A DNA stretch of 64,000 bases from an uncultured Poribacteria bacterium (GTDB lineage Bacteria; Poribacteria; WGA-4E; PCPOR2b). Position numbers and translations under genes: made by a program. The stretch lies in assembly GCA_958296125.1 (NCBI GenBank), contig OY282444.1:3257623-3321622 (forward strand), read 5' to 3'. Numbering within the stretch: position 1 is the stretch's first letter; the number at the start of each line of letters is the position of its first letter. The notes beneath the pieces were generated by a model. It worked only from the letters and a program-made list of their open reading frames with translations, was not told the origin of the DNA and searched no databases. Positions 45,660 through 54,340 of the stretch are shown one piece after another.

Positions 45660-47195
45660 ATGAATGCAAATGACACCGATCGGCGTCTCAAGGCACGTGG
45701 CGTTATACTTCTGCTCTCGGTTTCGATTATTGCGATTTGCGCGATTGTTTATGAACTTGGCATCGGGAGTTTATCTTCCTACCTCTTGGGCAACAGCATC
45801 TATCAATTTTCGATCACGATCGGGTTGTTTATGACAGCGATGGGGATCGGATCTTATCTATCGAAATATATCACCCATCAACTCATCACAGCGTTTATCC
45901 GGGTTGAACTGGCAATTGGAGGCATCGGCGGCTTTTCCTGCCCCATTCTTTTTGCGGCATACAGCTTCAAGTTCTTCTATGTCCCAATCATGTGGTTATT
46001 AATTATTCTCATTGGGACTCTGATTGGTTTGGAGCTCCCGCTTCTGACCCGGATTTTCCGCGAATATACAACCCTGCGAATTGCCCTAGCAAATGCCCTC
46101 ACCTTTGATTATCTGGGCGGATTAATCGGTTCCCTTGCGTTTCCACTGCTGCTGTTGCCCCTGTTGGGAATTTTTGAAACTTCGCTGGTTATGGGGCTTA
46201 CCAACCTAGCCGTGGTGATTGGTAATCTGATCCTGTTTCGACGCGAAATTCAGCATTTCAAGCAGATCGCTGCGGCGGCTGTGTTGGTAACAACGGGACT
46301 GGTTGTGGCTTTGGTAATCAGCGATCCAGTGAGCGGTTACCTTGAGCAGCGTGTCTACACCGACCGGATTATCTTGTCGAAGGCTTCCAAATATCAACGG
46401 GTTGTCGTGACGCGCTGGAAGGACGATATCCGCCTCTACATCAACGGGCGTTTGCAGTTCAGCGCGATGGACGAGTATCGATACCACGAAGCACTGATTC
46501 ATCCAGCGGCTTCGCTGATTCCCTCGCGTGCACAGGTGCTTGTTCTCGGTGGTGGCGATGGTCTCGCAACGCGCGAAATCTTAAAATACGACGATGTGGA
46601 CGAAATCACGGTGGTTGACCTTGACCCGATGATAACGGAACTCGCGTCCACAGACAATACACTGCGCCGACTGAACCAAGACGCACTCCACAATCCAAAG
46701 GTGAGGGTAATCAATCAGGATGCACAGCAGTTCCTCCAGACAACCAACCAACGCTATAATTTAATTATTATTGACCTCCCCGATCCCAGCGATGAGTCGC
46801 TTGTGTCGCTCTACTCAGACACATTTTACCGCCTCGTCAAACGCTACCTCGCCAAAGACGGGCTTGCAGTGACGCAAAGCAGTTCTCCCTTTTTTGCACA
46901 AAATGCCTTCTGGTGCATCCATCAGACCATCGAATCTGCCGGGTTGTATGCAACCGCTTATCATGTGAACGTGCCGAGTTTCGGTGAGTGGGGGTTCAAT
47001 CTTTTCGGTGGATGGCAAATTGATCCGCAGAAAGTTACGATAACAGTACCAACTCGTTTTCTCTCCGACGAATCGCTCGCTCCATTATTTGTCTTTGATA
47101 AAGATATTGATGAGGTTGAAACACAAATCAACACCCTTTTGATGCCAATTCTGCTTTTTTATCACCGGGAGGGCTGGGAGTCATGGGGACTATAA
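45660..47195 (+). CDS. Membrane-bound spermidine-synthase-like aminopropyltransferase
   Basis: The 511-residue protein has about seven hydrophobic helices over residues 12-225 and then a spermidine-synthase-like Rossmann domain. Motifs in the latter are VLVLGGGDGLATREIL (about 292-307, AdoMet/dcAdoMet pocket), VVDLDPMI, and IIIDLPDPSDESLVSLYS with the active Asp (about 371-374). Soluble SpeE lacks the membrane half; such fusions are frequently found beside speD-like genes. It is the first gene of a same-strand set with a flavoprotein (47407) and speD (49375). Substrate and side of the membrane of the catalytic domain are inferred, most simply cytosolic. Confidence 0.84.
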   Translation: MNANDTDRRLKARGVILLLSVSIIAICAIVYELGIGSLSSYLLGNSIYQFSITIGLFMTAMGIGSYLSKYITHQLITAFIRVELAIGGIGGFSCPILFAAYSFKFFYVPIMWLLIILIGTLIGLELPLLTRIFREYTTLRIALANALTFDYLGGLIGSLAFPLLLLPLLGIFETSLVMGLTNLAVVIGNLILFRREIQHFKQIAAAAVLVTTGLVVALVISDPVSGYLEQRVYTDRIILSKASKYQRVVVTRWKDDIRLYINGRLQFSAMDEYRYHEALIHPAASLIPSRAQVLVLGGGDGLATREILKYDDVDEITVVDLDPMITELASTDNTLRRLNQDALHNPKVRVINQDAQQFLQTTNQRYNLIIIDLPDPSDESLVSLYSDTFYRLVKRYLAKDGLAVTQSSSPFFAQNAFWCIHQTIESAGLYATAYHVNVPSFGEWGFNLFGGWQIDPQKVTITVPTRFLSDESLAPLFVFDKDIDEVETQINTLLMPILLFYHREGWESWGL

Positions 47196-47406
47196 AACTT
47201 TTGGTGCAAGTTGGTGAGGGTGTCGTTTTCATGTCGTTCAAGGGTTCCTTAGTTCATTAATGCACCAATGCCCTACGAACAAACTACAGTCTTTGACAGG
47301 ACCGCGTATCAACAGTTGTAAATTCCGATTTCGTTGTCTTGACCTTCGTCGGGACAAACGAAACCGTGAATCCACGATCGGGACTAGCATCATTGGTTAT
47401 TAAATT

Positions 47407-49116
47407 ATGCGTCCAATACCGCGTCGTCTTTTTCTTCAATACGGTCTCCTTGGATTAGGAATGCCGTTTTTGCCGCGGTGTTCATCCCCCTCTCCGAAGC
47501 CATCAACCTTTGACATTCCGGGCGAAATTATCGGTGAGCCGAGCGGGATTGGACATCTTGTGCGGCAACCGCTCACGGAGTCGCTCATCCCTCCGCCGAT
47601 CGACAAGCGACACACTGCAATCATTATCGGCGGCGGGGTGTCGGGGGTCAGTGCTGGTTGGAAGTTGGCGCGGTCTGGTGTTACTGATTTTGTCATCCTC
47701 GATCTGGGAGACCAACTGGGTGGAACCTCAATTGCAGGTCAGGTTGCTTTGAATCCTGATGCGGGGGGGACAAACGGTATCGCATTCGCTTGGGGAGCGC
47801 ACTATATCAACACGCCGCCAATGGAGGCAGATTGTATCCTTGAAATCCTTGAAGAGTTTGAGGTCGTTGTGGACTACACCCCGATCGGATGGCCCGTCAT
47901 GAACCCGGACTATATTCTGCGCGAACCGGCGGAACGTCTGTTCATTGAGGATCGTTGGGTGGAAAACCTCGACCCCTTTTCCACCGGGACTCAGAGGGAT
48001 CAACAGGCATTTCAAGAATTTCAGACCGATATGCTCCGGTGGACGCTCTACAGAGGTGCAGATCAACGCCGTGCGTTTACCCTGCCGCTAGAATATAGCA
48101 GCGCGGATCCGGAGGTTCGTGCGTTAGATAGGATTACAATGCAGGAATACATGCGACAAAAGGGGTGGGATTCAGAGCGATTAGATTGGTTTGTCAACTA
48201 CGGCTGCCGAGACGATTACGCCTGCCCAATCGATGAGGTTTCGGCGTGGGCGGGCATCCACTACTACGCCTGTCGCTATTATGCAGGTCAACTACAAGAT
48301 CGCTTTCCAGTCCACACAGTCACATGGCCCGAAGGCAACGCCTTTTTGGTAAACGGCATGGCACGACGTTTTTCGTCAGCCAACGTCCGCTTGAATGCCC
48401 TCGGCCTGTCCATCCGTCAGCAGGGAGATGAGGTGCTTGTAACCTTCATGGATACCCAAACCCGCCAATTCACCACGTTGCGGGGGCAAACAGCAATCTA
48501 TGCCGGACAGAAGCATATTGCCAACTATATCATACCCAATCTCCCCGATGATCAGAAGACCGCTTTTCAGGAGTGCCAATATACCCCATGGCTGACAGGG
48601 AGCATTCACCTCAAGCACTTACCGCGGACAAAGCAGAGCCCGCTTGCTTGGGATAATGTCATGTATGAGAGTGAAGGGTTGGGCTATATCGCCGCCGAGC
48701 ATCAGACGCGGGAGGGGACAGATGGTGAAGGTCCGTCGGTGTTTACTTATTATCTGCCTTTTGCACGTGAACCGGACCTCAAGCGGAGAGAATTGCTGGA
48801 TAAGGGACACGATTTCTGGGTGAACGAAATCATGAAAGATCTCTGGCAGATGCACCCCAGCATCGAAAAGGATATCACCCGAATCGATCTCTACAAATGG
48901 GGGCACGCGATGATAAGACCGACACCGAATTTTATCTGGCATTCGGATCGGGGGTTACGTGGGCGTCCGTTTGGCAGGATTTTCTTTGCCAATGCAGATG
49001 TGACTGGGCTGCCGCTTTTTGAGGAGGCGTGTTATTCCGGTATCCGCGCAGCGCAGGGGGCGATGGACGCGCTACAGATCTCTTATGCGAATTCGATTCG
49101 AGGTGGTGTTCAATGA
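47407..49116 (+). CDS. Tat-exported FAD-dependent amine-oxidase-like oxidoreductase
   Basis: The 569-residue protein begins with a twin-arginine signal (PRRLFLQYGLLGLGMPFLP). It has a Rossmann FAD-binding motif IIIGGGVSGVSAGWKLA (about 73-89) followed by VILDLGDQLGGTS (the ribose-binding acid and GG). C-terminal parts RIFFANADVTGLPLFEEACYSGIRAA fit the FAD-binding end of amine-oxidase/protoporphyrinogen-oxidase-like flavoproteins. Export through Tat suggests it folds with FAD in the cytoplasm and works outside it. Between a membrane spermidine-synthase-like gene and speD, an aminopropylated amine is the natural substrate guess, but no active-site lysine can be assigned with confidence. Confidence 0.8.
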   Translation: MRPIPRRLFLQYGLLGLGMPFLPRCSSPSPKPSTFDIPGEIIGEPSGIGHLVRQPLTESLIPPPIDKRHTAIIIGGGVSGVSAGWKLARSGVTDFVILDLGDQLGGTSIAGQVALNPDAGGTNGIAFAWGAHYINTPPMEADCILEILEEFEVVVDYTPIGWPVMNPDYILREPAERLFIEDRWVENLDPFSTGTQRDQQAFQEFQTDMLRWTLYRGADQRRAFTLPLEYSSADPEVRALDRITMQEYMRQKGWDSERLDWFVNYGCRDDYACPIDEVSAWAGIHYYACRYYAGQLQDRFPVHTVTWPEGNAFLVNGMARRFSSANVRLNALGLSIRQQGDEVLVTFMDTQTRQFTTLRGQTAIYAGQKHIANYIIPNLPDDQKTAFQECQYTPWLTGSIHLKHLPRTKQSPLAWDNVMYESEGLGYIAAEHQTREGTDGEGPSVFTYYLPFAREPDLKRRELLDKGHDFWVNEIMKDLWQMHPSIEKDITRIDLYKWGHAMIRPTPNFIWHSDRGLRGRPFGRIFFANADVTGLPLFEEACYSGIRAAQGAMDALQISYANSIRGGVQ

Positions 49117-49374
49117 GTCAATCCGCTTGAGAGAGTGGGGATAATGCTATTGACTGAAGTTGTTAGCAACAAACACAGGGGGAATATGGAGGAAATTGTT
49201 TCACGGACACTGTCGCGGATCAGTTGTGTTGATGGTGGGATCTCTGAATATATTGAGTAAAAAGGCTGCTTTTTTTATCTGTTTTTTGGCAACTGTGCTA
49301 TAATTATTTCGCTTTACGGGATGTTGTGTTGGTCAACGAGATGGCAGATGCTGTAAGGGGGCAGGAATCCGGCG
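49117..49374. other. Spacer ahead of speD
   Basis: No gene is seen. GCTATAAT near 49298 is a good -10 box without a matching -35, so a promoter is possible but not certain. Confidence 0.4.
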
Positions 49375-49761
49375 ATGCAAGCATTAGGACGACAAATTCT
49401 GATTGAATTTTACGATTGCCAAAGTGAGGTACTTACTGATAGAAATCAAATCCGTCAATATATGCTTGAAGCAGCCCAACACGCCGGAGCGACGGTGATA
49501 TCAGATACATTCCATCATTTCAAGCCGGATGGCATCAGCGGTGTGGTCGTCATTGCGGAATCTCATATATCTATTCACACTTGGCCAGAGCACCGTTACG
49601 CTGCGGTCGATGTATTTACCTGCGGCGATTCCGTTGATCCTTGGAGCGTTCCACGCTATCTCCAAGAAAAACTACAAGCTGAAAATGTCTCAAGCATGGA
49701 GATAAAGCGTGGGTTGTTCCAAATCCCGGTACAGTACAAATCTACAATGAGTGAAACGTGA
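49375..49761 (+). CDS. speD: S-adenosylmethionine decarboxylase proenzyme
   Basis: The 128-residue protein is the small prokaryotic (class 1B) SpeD type. AESHISIHTWPEHRYAAVDV contains the Glu62-Ser63 self-cleavage site that gives the pyruvoyl group, His68 and, in DVFTCGD, Cys83; these fall at the same numbers as the classic small SpeD enzymes. It produces decarboxylated AdoMet, the aminopropyl donor. Its partner is presumably the SpeE-like membrane protein at 45660-47195. ATG follows AGGAA. It is alone on the right side of the flavoprotein, with 258 bp between. Confidence 0.93.
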   Translation: MQALGRQILIEFYDCQSEVLTDRNQIRQYMLEAAQHAGATVISDTFHHFKPDGISGVVVIAESHISIHTWPEHRYAAVDVFTCGDSVDPWSVPRYLQEKLQAENVSSMEIKRGLFQIPVQYKSTMSET

Positions 49762-49780
49762 AGCATCAGGCATAACGAGT

Positions 49781-49856
49781 AATACGTAAAGAGAAAATTT
49801 GACGCATTACGTATTGTCCCTTTGAATGAACGAGTGAACCAATGAACCAATGAACT
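49781..49856. repeat. Intergenic short inverted and heptad-like repeats
   Basis: AATACGTAA (49781-49789) and TTACGTATT (49807-49815) form a 9 bp inverted repeat with a 17 bp loop. Then comes a run of GAAC/CAATGAAC units (about 49824-49856). Similar CAATGAAC or GTTCATTG runs recur near 47251-47270, 50746-50771 and 53058-53097. Confidence 0.5.
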
Positions 49857-49939
49857 CAATATTCTGACCGACTCACACCAAAGGTTAATAGACTCTTCTA
49901 AACTGATCTTATAAAAATACTCGCAGGAGGAGACTATCA

Positions 49940-50737
49940 ATGAAAGTAGATCTAAATGAACGGGTCGCCATCGTTACCGGCGGCGCACAAGGCATTGGAC
50001 GCGCCATTGTGCAGGCGTTATCCGACAACGGTGCCCATATCGTCATCGTGGATATCGATGCCGAAGCCGGTGAGAAAGCCGCACACGAAATCGTCGAAGG
50101 TGGTGGCGCGTGTATGGCACTAGCAGGTGACGTATCCAATACGAAACAGATGGAAGCTGTCGCCGAGCAAGTCATGGACTGCCTTGGACAGATCAACATA
50201 CTGATCAACAATGCAGGCATCAATACTCGCAGCGACCGCGTACCGATTCACCAATACTCGCTTGAAGATTGGAATCGCATTGTGCAGGTTGACTTGACGG
50301 GTGTCTTTGTAACCAGTCGCGCGATTATTCCGGAAATCCTGAAGAACTCCGATGGCGGACGCATCGTGAACACCAGTTCCATTGCGGGTTTGGTGCCATT
50401 ACGGCTGCAAAGTGCCTATATCGCTGCCAAAGCGGGGGTTGCCAATCTGACGAAGTCAATGGCGATAGAGCTCGGTTCACAGGGGATTCTTGTCAACGCG
50501 GTTGCACCGGGATCTACCCTGACGCGCGGAACTGAGGCATTGTTCTATGGTCCCGACGGCGCGTATACCGAAAATGCTGACAGCCTGCTATCGCACATCC
50601 CATTGGGGAGGCCGGGCAAGGTAGAAGAGATCGCGCACGCCGTGTTATTTTTAGTGTCGCCAGAAGCGAGTTATATTAACGGGGTTGTCTTGGCGGTGGA
50701 TGGCGGCTGGACTGCTGGCTATGTGCGCGATTGGTAG
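49940..50737 (+). CDS. Short-chain dehydrogenase/reductase (SDR)
   Basis: The 265-residue classical SDR has VTGGAQGIGRAI (Rossmann TGxxxGIG) near 12, VDIDAEAG for NAD preference, NNAGINTRS, INTSSIAGL with the catalytic Ser, then YIAAKAGV with Tyr and Lys (about 155-159). The C-terminal GRPGKVEEIAHAVLFL and SYINGVVLAVDGGW are also typical. It could be a 3-oxoacyl-ACP-type or, given the next genes, a sugar or cyclitol dehydrogenase. It heads the run 49940-54138 on plus. ATG follows GCAGGAGGAG. Confidence 0.92.
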   Translation: MKVDLNERVAIVTGGAQGIGRAIVQALSDNGAHIVIVDIDAEAGEKAAHEIVEGGGACMALAGDVSNTKQMEAVAEQVMDCLGQINILINNAGINTRSDRVPIHQYSLEDWNRIVQVDLTGVFVTSRAIIPEILKNSDGGRIVNTSSIAGLVPLRLQSAYIAAKAGVANLTKSMAIELGSQGILVNAVAPGSTLTRGTEALFYGPDGAYTENADSLLSHIPLGRPGKVEEIAHAVLFLVSPEASYINGVVLAVDGGWTAGYVRDW

Positions 50738-51003
50738 TCTATGTGGGTTCATTAGTTCATTGGTTGGTTGAACTGATACCCCCTATACATTGCGCTCCTA
50801 CTTGATAAGATCGGGATTCAAAACTGGAGCGAGAGGCAGAGCACTTGACGGGCGGGAAAACCCTGCCTCTACAGGAAAATCAATGGATTTTCAATACCTA
50901 GCAACTTGAGTTTTTTATGTCCAATAACCTCAACCGTCTCGGTATCGCCAAATCCTGATCACTGTGGCGGAAGCGTGGGAGATTGCTATAGAGGAGCGAC
51001 AAT

Positions 51004-51891
51004 ATGAACATCACAATCGGCAGTGCGCCGGACTCATGGGGTGTCTGGTTTCCGAGCGATCCACAGCAGACTCCGTGGCATCGATTCATGGATGAAATCG
51101 TCGAAGCCGGCTACGAATGGACGGAGTTGGGCCCGTACGGATACCTGCCTACCGATTTGTCCACCCTCCGCAGAGAACTCAGCAGTCGTGGTTTGAAGGT
51201 GACCGGGACATTTGCAATGGCGAATGTTGAAGAGCCATCGTTATGGGGCGAGCTAGAGAGGCAGGTGCTAGGGGCAGGCGAGCGGCTTGCAGCCCTTGAT
51301 GCGAAATACCTCGTGCTCATTGACGACACCTACACAGATCTCTTCACTGGTGAGGCAACCGCACCCCAGCGTCTCGACGAAAGTGCATGGGGACGATTAA
51401 TCGAAACGACGCACAAGGTGGCGGATATAGTGCAAGATAGATTTGACCTCCAGTTGGTTTTCCATCCGCACGCGGAGACGCATGTTGAAGACAAAGACCA
51501 GATTGAGGCATTCCTAGAGCAGACTGATCCAAATCGCGTATCCATCTGCTTCGATACCGGTCATCATGCGTATCGCGGCGGGGACCCCATCAATTTTATG
51601 CGCCACCACCATGATCGCATCCCCTACCTGCATCTCAAGAGCATTGACCCGGACGTGCAGAAACGGGTAGAGGCGGAGGGGATTCCATTCGCTGAAGCGG
51701 TGAAAATGGATATGTTTGTTGAACCGTCCAAGGGTGCGGTGGATTTTCTCGCGTTCCGAGATATGCTGCACGAAATTGATTACAACGGCTACGCGATTGT
51801 TGAGCAGGATATGTATCCAGCACCTTTCGATAAACCGTTGCCGATTGCCAAACGCACCCGCGCATATCTGCGTGAGATCGGTATCGGATGA
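51004..51891 (+). CDS. Sugar phosphate isomerase/epimerase family (IolE-like TIM barrel)
   Basis: The 295-residue TIM barrel starts GSAPDSWGVWFPSDPQQTPW and has AGYEWTELGPYGYLPTD, both close to myo-inosose-2 dehydratase (IolE) and related AP_endonuc_2 family members. Further metal-binding positions are FHPHAETHVED (His/Glu), CFDTGHHAYRGGDP and HLKSID, and AIVEQDMY near the C terminus. It fits sugar or cyclitol catabolism beside an SDR, a Gfo/Idh/MocA dehydrogenase and a UlaG-like lactonase. Whether the real substrate is an inosose or a keto-sugar is not readable. ATG follows GAGGAG. Confidence 0.88.
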   Translation: MNITIGSAPDSWGVWFPSDPQQTPWHRFMDEIVEAGYEWTELGPYGYLPTDLSTLRRELSSRGLKVTGTFAMANVEEPSLWGELERQVLGAGERLAALDAKYLVLIDDTYTDLFTGEATAPQRLDESAWGRLIETTHKVADIVQDRFDLQLVFHPHAETHVEDKDQIEAFLEQTDPNRVSICFDTGHHAYRGGDPINFMRHHHDRIPYLHLKSIDPDVQKRVEAEGIPFAEAVKMDMFVEPSKGAVDFLAFRDMLHEIDYNGYAIVEQDMYPAPFDKPLPIAKRTRAYLREIGIG

Positions 51892-51924
51892 GGGAAATAT
51901 CTTTCAAACCTGACAGGAGGCTAT

Positions 51925-53010
51925 ATGAATAGGTATCGCGTGGGGATTATGGGTTGTGGACGCATTGCCAGCACGATGGAGGACGAGTCCGATGTGCACC
52001 CCATCTCGATTGCGGGCGCGTTTGAGGCACTGCTCAACACCGAAATCGTCGCAGGTTGTAACCGGGGCGCAGAGAAATTGCGCGCCTTTGGTGAGCGATG
52101 GGGTGTGGACGCACTCTATCACGATTATCGTGAGATGCTAGTGCAAGAGGACTTGGACATCGTCTGCGTCGCTACGCACCCACCGCTACACCCAGAGATG
52201 GTGATTGCTGCTGCCGAAGCGGGTGCGAAGGGGATCTTTTGTGAAAAACCGATGGCTTTGAGTATAGGCGAGTGTGATGCGATGATCAATGCCTGTGATC
52301 AAAGCGGCACAAAGATGCTGATTAACTGTTCTCGTCGATGGTCGGGGGAGTATCAAGCTGCCAAGGATTTGATAGATTCTGGCGAACTGGGACCCCTACT
52401 CCACGTCGTTGCCCATTGCGAGGGGTGCAAGCCATCTCCGGAGTGGGTGGCTGATACCGAGGGACCCTTACTACACGATGCCGTGCACACCTTTGATACT
52501 CTCCGCATTTTTGCGGGCGATGTTGAATCGGTGTTGGGTACAGCACGGAGGCGCACCCGTCATGAGTTCCGCGTGGAGGATACCAGCTATTCCCTGCTGC
52601 AATTTCAGAACGGTGTGGACGGTGTTGTTATCAGCGATGAACTGACGGAATATGAACGGTGGGATGTGGAATTACAGTGCGAAAAGGGGTTAGTGCGATT
52701 AGGCTTTGGGGCGGGTATGTGGAAAGCGGAGCCGATAGAATTTGAGAAGGGATCGTGGTGGGCCCTTGAGCCTCAACCGCTTCCCGATTCGACTTGGGAG
52801 GAAACCACAACCCTGCGTGCTGCTCAGGACCTGATTGACTGCATTGAGAATGACTCTCAGCCGCGCTGCACCGGACACGACGGTCGCGCCGCTATTGAGG
52901 TTATCATGGCGATTTACGAATCGGAACGGCGCAACAACGGTTGGGTTGAATTGCCGCTCGGTATAAGTGACTCATTGGTTGACATCCTACGACGAGAAGG
53001 GAAACTATAA
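51925..53010 (+). CDS. Gfo/Idh/MocA family NAD(P)-dependent oxidoreductase
   Basis: The 361-residue protein has the N-terminal Rossmann fold (GIMGCGRIASTM, about 7-18), then VCVATHPPLHPEM, EKPMALSIGECDAMI (catalytic Lys of the EKP motif, about 112) and the C-terminal alpha/beta domain with LHDAVHTFDTLRIFAGD (His/Asp). This is the pattern of inositol, glucose-fructose and related dehydrogenases. It lies 33 bp after the IolE-like gene, so the two probably share a transcript. ATG follows GGAGG. Confidence 0.92.
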   Translation: MNRYRVGIMGCGRIASTMEDESDVHPISIAGAFEALLNTEIVAGCNRGAEKLRAFGERWGVDALYHDYREMLVQEDLDIVCVATHPPLHPEMVIAAAEAGAKGIFCEKPMALSIGECDAMINACDQSGTKMLINCSRRWSGEYQAAKDLIDSGELGPLLHVVAHCEGCKPSPEWVADTEGPLLHDAVHTFDTLRIFAGDVESVLGTARRRTRHEFRVEDTSYSLLQFQNGVDGVVISDELTEYERWDVELQCEKGLVRLGFGAGMWKAEPIEFEKGSWWALEPQPLPDSTWEETTTLRAAQDLIDCIENDSQPRCTGHDGRAAIEVIMAIYESERRNNGWVELPLGISDSLVDILRREGKL

Positions 53011-53343
53011 TAGGCGGCTCATGTCAAAAGAAAGTGCAAAACGCTAAGAACGTGAAATTGGTTCATTGGTGCAATTAATGTAATGAACTGATGAACTATC
53101 GTCGTCAATGGGTACAAATAACGCCAGCGCTGGCTGCTGGCATCACTAAGGGTGTCTGGACGGTGGGAACAGTTGCTCTGTTATCAAGTCCCCCTTCCGC
53201 CTTGGCAGCCGCCGCGACGGTGAGGAAAGACTTGGACGAAAATCAAGGCACTTATTCACCGCTATCTTTTATGACTACACTTAGCTGTGGAGCTACCATA
53301 ATATTGCAAGTCTTACACAATATAAACAATTGGAGGATTTAAG
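53011..53343. other. 333 bp region without a supported gene
   Basis: A run of GTTCATTG/CAATGAAC-type repeat units (53058-53097) leads into an 83-codon open frame starting at 53091. It has a hydrophobic stretch but no ribosome site and its ATG lies in the repeat, so I do not annotate it. The true next start (53344) has its own GGAGG. Confidence 0.5.
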
Positions 53344-54138
53344 ATGCATCCACTCGTAGATCTCGAAGTGTCAGTAGGTGCTGTTGCCGTTCATTGGTTT
53401 GAGCAGAGCACCTTCGCGGTGAAGGATTCGCACGGAACAATGGTGCAGATCGACCCATATTTTCCACACGACCGTCCCGCTGACAGATTTATCCATACCG
53501 AGCCGCCGTTGGACGAATCTCAACTTCCGACGGACTATGTGCTATTGACACACAACCATGCCGACCACACTTGGCCCGAATCAATTGACCGTATCCACAA
53601 AACTTCACCGGAGGTGAGGTGTGTTGGACCGGAAGAGAGTATCGCGCAGGTGCTATCAGACACGGATGTTGACGCAGGTCACACAACCACAATCCATGCC
53701 GGCGAGTCATCAGAGCTCGGCACACTCACGGTCCACGCTGTCTATGCGAAGCCACCAAACGGACATCCCGCCGCGAATATCGCCCCGCCCGATGTAACCC
53801 ATCTCGGTTACGTCCTCAAGGCGGATGACGTGACGCTCTACTTTTCCGGCGATCCCATCAACACTTTCGCTGACCACGATGAGTTGGTGAACGCTGTCGC
53901 TGCACACAATCCGGACATCGGGTTCTTGACCAATCACCCGACGGAAGGTGAATTTCCGTTCTTTGATGGTTGTGTAAAGATGGCGCAACGCATCGGACTC
54001 AAGCACGCTGTTCCTGCCCACCGCTCCTGCTTTGTCACACGGGATTATGACCCGAATGAGTGGGCGGCGCAATTTCCCACTGATGGTCCCCAACCGCTGA
54101 TCACTCCCCGCAATTCGCACATTATTTATCCGAGTTAA
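53344..54138 (+). CDS. Metallo-beta-lactamase-fold hydrolase, UlaG-like
   Basis: The 264-residue protein has the metal-binding motif LLTHNHADHTWPES (HxHxDH, about 68), TLYFSGDPIN (Asp, about 163) and a C-terminal VPAHRSCF (His, about 225), with an N-terminal strand set like the L-ascorbate-6-phosphate lactonase UlaG family. It is cytoplasmic (no signal). Given its position after the sugar isomerase and oxidoreductase genes, a lactone or other sugar derivative is the likely substrate. ATG follows TTGGAGG. Confidence 0.85.
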   Translation: MHPLVDLEVSVGAVAVHWFEQSTFAVKDSHGTMVQIDPYFPHDRPADRFIHTEPPLDESQLPTDYVLLTHNHADHTWPESIDRIHKTSPEVRCVGPEESIAQVLSDTDVDAGHTTTIHAGESSELGTLTVHAVYAKPPNGHPAANIAPPDVTHLGYVLKADDVTLYFSGDPINTFADHDELVNAVAAHNPDIGFLTNHPTEGEFPFFDGCVKMAQRIGLKHAVPAHRSCFVTRDYDPNEWAAQFPTDGPQPLITPRNSHIIYPS

Positions 54139-54340
54139 CGCACTGATGGAGTTGCTCCTTAACCGGGATTAATCGGTGGAAATTCAACTTTGATAGAAAT
54201 CTCAGATTTTTTAATACCGCCATTGAATTTTGTTACGTTTCATGTTACTTTATAGGTCATTCTCAGACTTTTGACTGCTCCCAAGCATAAATGAATTCGC
54301 TACTACAAGCTGAAGTGCGTAAGTCCGAAAAGGAATAAAA

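Noticed and set aside
49270-49310. Promoter before speD
   Set aside because: A good TATAAT is present but no -35 at 16-18 bp; listed only as a possibility in the spacer entry.
53091-53342. 83-codon ORF before the UlaG-like gene
   Set aside because: ATG is in a repeat, no ribosome site, no family features; a hydrophobic run alone is not enough.
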